DNA from: Thermoflexales bacterium
GTDB taxonomy: Bacteria > Chloroflexota > Anaerolineae > Fen-1058
Direction: 5' to 3'
Assembly (NCBI GenBank): GCA_016931085.1
Contig: JAFGFO010000064.1
Location: 1 to 10,673 of the forward strand
Length of the DNA: 10,673 nucleotides
In this document: piece after piece, positions 7,325-10,673 of the stretch
Numbering within the stretch: position 1 is the first letter of the stretch
Layout: each line of letters opens with the position of its first letter
Made by a program: the position numbers and the translations under genes
Notes under the pieces: generated by a model
The model's database searches: none
What the model was told of the DNA's origin: nothing
Seen by the model: the letters and a program-made list of their open reading frames with translations, nothing else

Positions 7325-7776
7325 CTCTCCGCACGCTGCGGAAAACACTGCAATTGCTTGCGCAACTCCTCGGCCGCAGCCACAAGGTCAACTTCCGATG
7401 TGAGAAACTGAACCTCATGTTCGCAAACGATGTCAGATTCCATCCACGATGGCCTTAGCTCAGCTCCCAAATATATTCGCAGGGCTTCATCTTTACCCCC
7501 GGCGTTCACCAACTGAAACTCCAAGTTGGGTTCAATGAAATAAATCTGTGCCCTAACCTTTTGACCAGCCCCCACTTGTTCAAGCCAGTCTGCAAGCTGA
7601 GCCACCTCGTATGTTAAAAGGCAAGGGTGAGTCGCTGTCCAAACACCTCTTGGATGTGATACATGAACTTGTATCACCAACCAGTTCGAGTCGTACAACT
7701 CCGTCTCTAGATCTGGAAACTCGTAACCGAGAATCTTCAATTCAAAAGCCGTGCCAGTTGATGCTATTAGCTTCAT
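7321..7776 (-). CDS. WapI-family immunity-like protein
   Basis: The 151-residue protein resembles the WapI immunity family, named for the partner that neutralises the B. subtilis WapA contact-dependent toxin. Many family members are uncharacterised. The recalled family layout is visible: FELKILGYEFP (11-21), YDSNWLVIQVHV (28-39), W46, the PCLLTYEVAQLADWLE block (51-66), EPNLEF (82-87), an LR-YLG-ELRPSW strand region (99-111) and a C-terminal helix ending in FP (145-146). It is cytosolic, with no signal sequence. No toxin gene lies beside it, so it is an orphan, or the coupled downstream protein is its partner. The ribosome-binding site is weak (only an AGAA-like stretch). It starts 37 bases after the macro-domain gene on the same strand. 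The family call rests on remembered pattern only. Confidence 0.65.
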   Translation of the reverse strand: MKLIASTGTAFELKILGYEFPDLETELYDSNWLVIQVHVSHPRGVWTATHPCLLTYEVAQLADWLEQVGAGQKVRAQIYFIEPNLEFQLVNAGGKDEALRIYLGAELRPSWMESDIVCEHEVQFLTSEVDLVAAAEELRKQLQCFPQRAER

Positions 7777-7813
7777 TTCTGTTCTGAATCAGGTGCCAAT
7801 TGTTTGAACGTCA

Positions 7814-8437
7814 TTACCTGCGGAGGCTGAGTCCGATATCTCCACCATAAATGATGCTACCCTGTCTCTCATCAGCCAGCCGCCAATCTATGCGACTGGG
7901 CGGATTGAGCCAGTGCCTGTAGGCTAATGACATTTGCCTCGCTGCCTCCTGCGGCGACACTTTGCCAGTCCCCGTACCCAGGCCAGGGCACGCAACGATT
8001 CGTATCTTGCGCTCTGCCTGCCGGTTGTGCTGTCGCACTGCCAATAGCATGGCCCACATGGCCACATACACATTGTCCGTATGCGCGATTTCCATCGGCA
8101 CGCGCATCGTGGGTGTGTGAGCGACAAAAGGGTGTTTCGGATGCCCTGTTTCAATAATGACAGACGTGCCGACGGGTTGTTCGCCGAGATACTCTTCAAG
8201 AATGTGCTGCTGAACTCTATCCTCCAAGGCTGCACCGAAAAAACGCACGATGGCATAATCGACGCCACCGTCCATCAGCCCAAAGGAATTGGCAGCACTG
8301 ACCATACAATCGAATTCCGGTAGGTCTTCGAAACGGCCGTCGACAACCTCAACGTTGGGCAGCCCCTCAAAATGCTGTCGAAAGGCGGAACACAGAAATG
8401 GATCGGGAGCGACGAGGATCAACCGCAACGTGTCCAT
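7814..8437 (-). CDS. Macro-domain (ADP-ribose-binding) protein
   Basis: This 207-residue single-domain macro protein is likely to bind ADP-ribose or a derivative and may remove it from a target; the substrate is not known. The first binding loop is VSAANSFGLMDGG (46-58), with the conserved Asn50 and the Gly pair. The phosphate-binding loop is CPGLGTGTGKV (150-160). The segment around ETGHPKHPFVAHTP (96-109) is typical of the phage and mobile-element branch. The protein is full length for a stand-alone macro domain. The ATG at 8437 follows an AGGA-type ribosome site and lies eight bases after the XRE gene's stop, so the two are certainly co-transcribed. DarG of DarTG toxin-antitoxin systems also carries a macro domain, but there is no DarT-like gene here and no DarG C-terminal domain. 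Confidence 0.88.
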   Translation of the reverse strand: MDTLRLILVAPDPFLCSAFRQHFEGLPNVEVVDGRFEDLPEFDCMVSAANSFGLMDGGVDYAIVRFFGAALEDRVQQHILEEYLGEQPVGTSVIIETGHPKHPFVAHTPTMRVPMEIAHTDNVYVAMWAMLLAVRQHNRQAERKIRIVACPGLGTGTGKVSPQEAARQMSLAYRHWLNPPSRIDWRLADERQGSIIYGGDIGLSLRR

Positions 8438-8445
8438 CTTTCCTG

Positions 8446-8853
8446 CTATTCCTCAAAATACTTTTTCAGCAGCGTGCGGACGGCCTGGGCCACAGCCTTA
8501 CGCGTGCCAGGGTCGGGAATCTTGGCAATGTCCAGCGCCACATCCACCGCCTCGGTCGGCAAAGCCTCGGCGCTGGCCGTCTCGATCTGGAAAAACCGCA
8601 GCGGCTTGTACTGACCCAACTCAAGCAGCTCGTTCGGGTTGATCCCAAAGTGATCGGCCAGGGCGATCAACGTCTCACGGTTCGGCCGCTTACCCATCAC
8701 CAGTATGCGCCGCACGGACTGGTGATCCAAGCCCGACCGCAAGGCTGTTGCTCGATAGTTCTCGTTGTGCTGCTCCATCAATTGCGTCAAGCGCTTTTGC
8801 AGCGGCTCGGCATTGTACCCCTCATGACGTGATCTTCGTTTTCGGACTGCCAT
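8446..8853 (-). CDS. XRE-family helix-turn-helix transcriptional regulator
   Basis: A 135-residue DNA-binding protein. The ATG at 8853 is preferred to the longer in-frame start at 9006 because AAGGGA sits about five bases upstream, and the 51 extra residues would be translated intergenic DNA overlapping the recombinase 2 start. A basic N-terminus (VRKRRSRH) precedes an XRE/Cro-type domain at about 18-80: LQKRLTQLMEQHN, then the TALRSGLDHQSVRRILVMGKRP turn and recognition helix, then LIALADHFGINPNELLELG. A helical tail (about 100-135) ends in LLKKYFEE. It heads the minus-strand run and diverges from recombinase 2. It is therefore well placed to control both through the 142-base region between them, by analogy with phage-type regulators. 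Confidence 0.88.
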   Translation of the reverse strand: MAVRKRRSRHEGYNAEPLQKRLTQLMEQHNENYRATALRSGLDHQSVRRILVMGKRPNRETLIALADHFGINPNELLELGQYKPLRFFQIETASAEALPTEAVDVALDIAKIPDPGTRKAVAQAVRTLLKKYFEE

Positions 8854-8995
8854 AATTTCCCTTGCTCCACCATTGACATTCTTTGAATTAGCGTTAAGGT
8901 TAAGGCTGAGGCTAAAACCAAGCAAGACCAAAGCCAGAACCAAAGTCAAACGGGCTATTTCGATAGCCCCCATCCTATGTTTCAAGGAGGTTACT
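8854..8995. promoter_or_regulatory. Divergent intergenic region between XRE regulator and recombinase 2
   Basis: These 142 bases should contain both promoters. TTGACA at 8873-8878 is a perfect -35 hexamer on the plus strand, but no good -10 follows at 16-18 bases. Short direct repeats lie at 8894-8914 (TTAAGG twice, then AGGCTGAGGCT), followed by several CCAAAG/CCAGA-like units. TTAGC (8888-8892) and GCTAA (8911-8915) form an inverted pair. A TTCG hairpin lies at 8952-8969, and the recombinase ribosome-binding site AAGGAGG is at 8984-8990, five bases before its ATG. Confidence 0.5.
8952..8969 (+). promoter_or_regulatory. Perfect 7-bp hairpin with TTCG loop in the recombinase 2 leader
   Basis: GGGCTAT-TTCG-ATAGCCC forms seven perfect pairs closed by a UUCG-type tetraloop. 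It lies 14 bases before the AAGGAGG ribosome site of recombinase 2. There is no following T-run, so a simple terminator is unlikely. It could be an operator, an RNA element controlling the recombinase, or an mRNA-stabilising stem. Confidence 0.5.
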
Positions 8996-10621
8996 ATGCA
9001 AAACACTATCCTTCGCGCCGCCGGCTACACCCGCGTCTCGATGCGCGAGCAAGTCGACGGCCACAGCCTGGACGCCCAAGTCACACACATCAAGGCTTAC
9101 ATCGCCGCCCAGGGCTGGCACCTAGCTCAAGTATACACCGATGCGGGCATTTCTGCCAAGAAGGGCAGCCAGCGCCCCGCCTACGAACAAATGCTGACCG
9201 ACGCCCGCACCGGCCAATTCGACGTGGTCGTGGTCGACAAGATCGACCGATTCTCCCGCCACCTGGGCAGCTTGCTCACCGCGCTCGACCAGCTCAACGA
9301 GGCCCACGTCGCCTTTGCCTCGGTTCAAGAGCACCTCGACCTGACTACCCCCTGGGGCAAGCTCATGCTGACCGTACTTGGGATGCTGGCCGAAATCTAT
9401 ATCGACAACTTGCGCCAGGAAACGCGCAAGGGCAAGATACAGCGTGCCCGCAAAGGACTGTGGAACGGCAATGTCCCTTTTGGATATTGCAAAGGACTGT
9501 GCTCCAAGTGCACCGACCCTAACGGCGGCGGCCAAGAGGCCGGCAGCTATTGCCCCAACTTTGGCCAGGCCGATCGCTCCGACGGCAAGTTGCTCATCCT
9601 CCACCCCATCGAAAGCGTCGCCGTCCAGTTGGCCTTTGAGTGGTACACCACCGGCAAGTTCTCTGACGGCCAAATCGCCAGCATGCTTAATGCCTACACG
9701 CACCACTTGCCCGACGGCTCGCCGGTACACTTTCGCACCAAGGGCTTGCCCGGCCGCTACCCTCCCCAACCTTTCACCAAGGACGCCGTGCGCGACATCC
9801 TGCAGCGACGGCTCTACATCGGCCAGGTCATCTATCGCGGCACTGACGAGCAAGGCCAGCGCCGCCGGCGCAGCAATATCGCCGAGACCTTCAACAGCGA
9901 GCAGCCAGTGCTGATCGACCAGGCCACCTTTGACAAGGCCCAGGAAATCCGCCAGACGCTCACCTGCGCCCCCCGCACCCGGTACAGCCGCCCCACCGAG
10001 ATCTATCCGCTGTCGGGACTGATTCGCTGCGCCGATTGTGGCTTGCCGCTGCGGGCCGCCTCGACGCGCGGCCGCCGCTACTATCGCGACTCCACCCGTA
10101 TCGAGCATAGCGGAACCTGCGAACAACCCACCCTCTCGGCCGACGACATCGAGGACCAGGTCGCCCACGTGGTCAGCCAGATTCGCCTGCCTGAAGGCTG
10201 GCCGGATGGAGCGGAAGAGTGGCTCGGGATGAATGATGCGAGCGCACATAATCAACAAGCGCAACAGCGTTGGGAGCGGGCTAAGGAGTTGTACTTGAGA
10301 GGGGACATCGAGCGCGAGGAATATGAAGCGGAAACCAGATCTTGCTTATTTTGCAACAAGGACTTGACATTTCCTCTATTACGTGCTATGATTGAATCTG
10401 GTAACATGATACGCGGCTTCGCCCAGACATGGGCGAGATCTTTACCAATAGAACGAAAAAGACTGCTGCGATTAGTCTTCGCAACAGTCTTCGTGCGGGG
10501 CAATTGCTTGGTGGCCGTTCAGCCGACGCCAGCGTTTCTGCCCCTTGTACTCAAAACAACCACTCCCCTAGGGGAGAGTTGTAACTACGGGGATGACGGG
10601 TGTAAGTCCATCCAAGTGTAA
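8996..10621 (+). CDS. Large serine recombinase 2 (site-specific integrase)
   Basis: A 541-residue large serine recombinase. A strong AAGGAGG (8984-8990) selects the ATG at 8996 over an in-frame ATG at 8873. The catalytic domain has YTRVS with nucleophile Ser15 and Arg13, the Q-x-DGHSLDAQ segment (19-28) and KIDR (82-85). As in recombinase 1, a Cys cluster follows (C165-x3-C169-x2-C172-x13-C186), along with VHFRTKG (244-250) and DAVRDILQRRLYIGQ. The zinc ribbon keeps C345-x2-C348, but the usual YYRC is YYRD; H371-x3-C375 may complete the site. The coiled-coil arm (about 420-450) is short. LLRLVFATVFV (490-500) and a proline-rich FLPLV are the normal family end. About 23 unusual residues follow, encoded over a palindrome. 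From about codon 445 the DNA becomes more AT-rich and contains a promoter-like sequence. Confidence 0.94.
   Translation: MQNTILRAAGYTRVSMREQVDGHSLDAQVTHIKAYIAAQGWHLAQVYTDAGISAKKGSQRPAYEQMLTDARTGQFDVVVVDKIDRFSRHLGSLLTALDQLNEAHVAFASVQEHLDLTTPWGKLMLTVLGMLAEIYIDNLRQETRKGKIQRARKGLWNGNVPFGYCKGLCSKCTDPNGGGQEAGSYCPNFGQADRSDGKLLILHPIESVAVQLAFEWYTTGKFSDGQIASMLNAYTHHLPDGSPVHFRTKGLPGRYPPQPFTKDAVRDILQRRLYIGQVIYRGTDEQGQRRRRSNIAETFNSEQPVLIDQATFDKAQEIRQTLTCAPRTRYSRPTEIYPLSGLIRCADCGLPLRAASTRGRRYYRDSTRIEHSGTCEQPTLSADDIEDQVAHVVSQIRLPEGWPDGAEEWLGMNDASAHNQQAQQRWERAKELYLRGDIEREEYEAETRSCLFCNKDLTFPLLRAMIESGNMIRGFAQTWARSLPIERKRLLRLVFATVFVRGNCLVAVQPTPAFLPLVLKTTTPLGESCNYGDDGCKSIQV
10364..10392 (+). promoter_or_regulatory. 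Near-consensus sigma70-type promoter inside recombinase 2
   Basis: TTGACA (10364-10369), a 17-base spacer and TATGAT (10387-10392) match the bacterial housekeeping promoter in 11 of 12 positions with ideal spacing. It points rightwards out of the recombinase gene. Transcription would begin near 10399 and read through the palindrome at 10556-10582. It may serve the gene beyond the window or a short RNA. Chance occurrence inside coding DNA remains possible. Confidence 0.5.
10556..10582. other. Strong palindrome at the 3' end of recombinase 2
   Basis: A perfect 14-base palindrome CTCCCCTAGGGGAG (10563-10576) is flanked by a second inverted pair, ACAAC (10556-10560) and GTTGT (10578-10582), giving a 27-base dyad with a central TA. 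It lies within the last codons of recombinase 2. Serine integrase attachment sites are imperfect dyads around a two-base core, often beside the gene, so this is a candidate site. It could also be an RNA hairpin. There is no T-run after it. Confidence 0.5.
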
Positions 10622-10628
10622 AATCCCC
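10589..10628 (+). other. Potential stem structure spanning the recombinase 2 stop codon
   Basis: GGGGAT (10589-10594) can pair with ATCCCC (10623-10628) around the stop codon. A competing stem GGATG (10591-10595) with CATCC (10609-10613) is also possible, and the ATCCCC arm could pair instead with the GGGGA of the neighbouring palindrome. This might be an RNA structure or terminator-like element, but no T-run follows. The remaining bases to 10673 contain a GGAGG at 10653-10657 and no start codon that I can support. Confidence 0.3.
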
Positions 10629-10673
10629 TGTTAGTGTACGTTATAGGATATTGGAGGGTTACGCATATTTTGC

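Noticed and set aside
7814..8437. DarTG toxin-antitoxin system
   Set aside because: The macro domain recalls DarG, but no DarT ADP-ribosyltransferase gene is adjacent and the protein lacks the DarG C-terminal domain.
8854..9006. Longer 186-codon version of the XRE gene with a hydrophobic N-terminus
   Set aside because: The extra 51 residues are translated from the intergenic region, overlap the recombinase 2 start and give a false membrane-like segment. AAGGGA supports the start at 8853.
9122..10264. 380-codon open frame on the minus strand opposite recombinase 2
   Set aside because: It is a shadow of the recombinase coding strand, with no recognisable domain and no supported start.
10556..10628. 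Rho-independent terminator or tRNA fragment at the right end
   Set aside because: Stems are present, but no T-run follows, and no complete acceptor, anticodon and T-arm arrangement can be drawn.
1..10673. CRISPR array
   Set aside because: Repeats at the left end are degenerate, coding and have a period of about 108 bases. No identical repeat with unique spacers is present.

Overview
The window is high-GC bacterial accessory DNA. The style of its large serine recombinases, and of the NACHT-type ATPase with about 36-residue 'EALAAAR' helical repeats, suggests a filamentous or environmental Chloroflexota (Anaerolineae/Caldilineae-like) genome. That taxonomic guess is inference from remembered family resemblance. 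No rRNA, tRNA or core housekeeping gene is present to confirm it.

Layout from left to right. (1) Positions 1-3477, minus strand: one uninterrupted open frame that enters from the left edge with its 3' end missing. It encodes at least 1159 residues of a NACHT/STAND ATPase with a C-terminal helical-repeat array. (2) 3478-3643: a divergent intergenic region. (3) 3644-6911, plus strand: a three-gene run of a small 85-residue ORF, a 615-residue large serine recombinase and a ParB-like nuclease/HTH protein. Gaps are 43 and 30 bases and every gene has a good Shine-Dalgarno site. (4) 6938-8853, minus strand: a compact four-gene run, in transcription order an XRE-family regulator, a macro-domain protein, a WapI-family immunity-like protein and a small unknown protein. 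The last two overlap by ATGA. (5) 8854-8995: a divergent intergenic region with a perfect TTCG-loop hairpin. (6) 8996-10621, plus strand: a second, related large serine recombinase of 541 residues. (7) The right end holds a near-consensus sigma70-type promoter inside the recombinase gene, a strong palindrome and further potential stems.

Reading of the whole: two site-specific integration modules lie in tandem. The four-gene minus-strand set between them looks like cargo or self-control functions, with ADP-ribose chemistry suggested by the macro domain, an immunity-type protein and an HTH regulator. A probable NLR-like anti-phage ATPase is divergent from the first module. The two recombinases share an unusual cysteine cluster (C-x3-C-x2-C-xn-C) just after the catalytic domain. 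They also share a variant zinc ribbon whose second half is C-x3-H in one and H-x3-C in the other. The ParB-like gene and the minus-strand cargo genes look more AT-rich than recombinase 1 and the NACHT gene, so the window is probably a mosaic.
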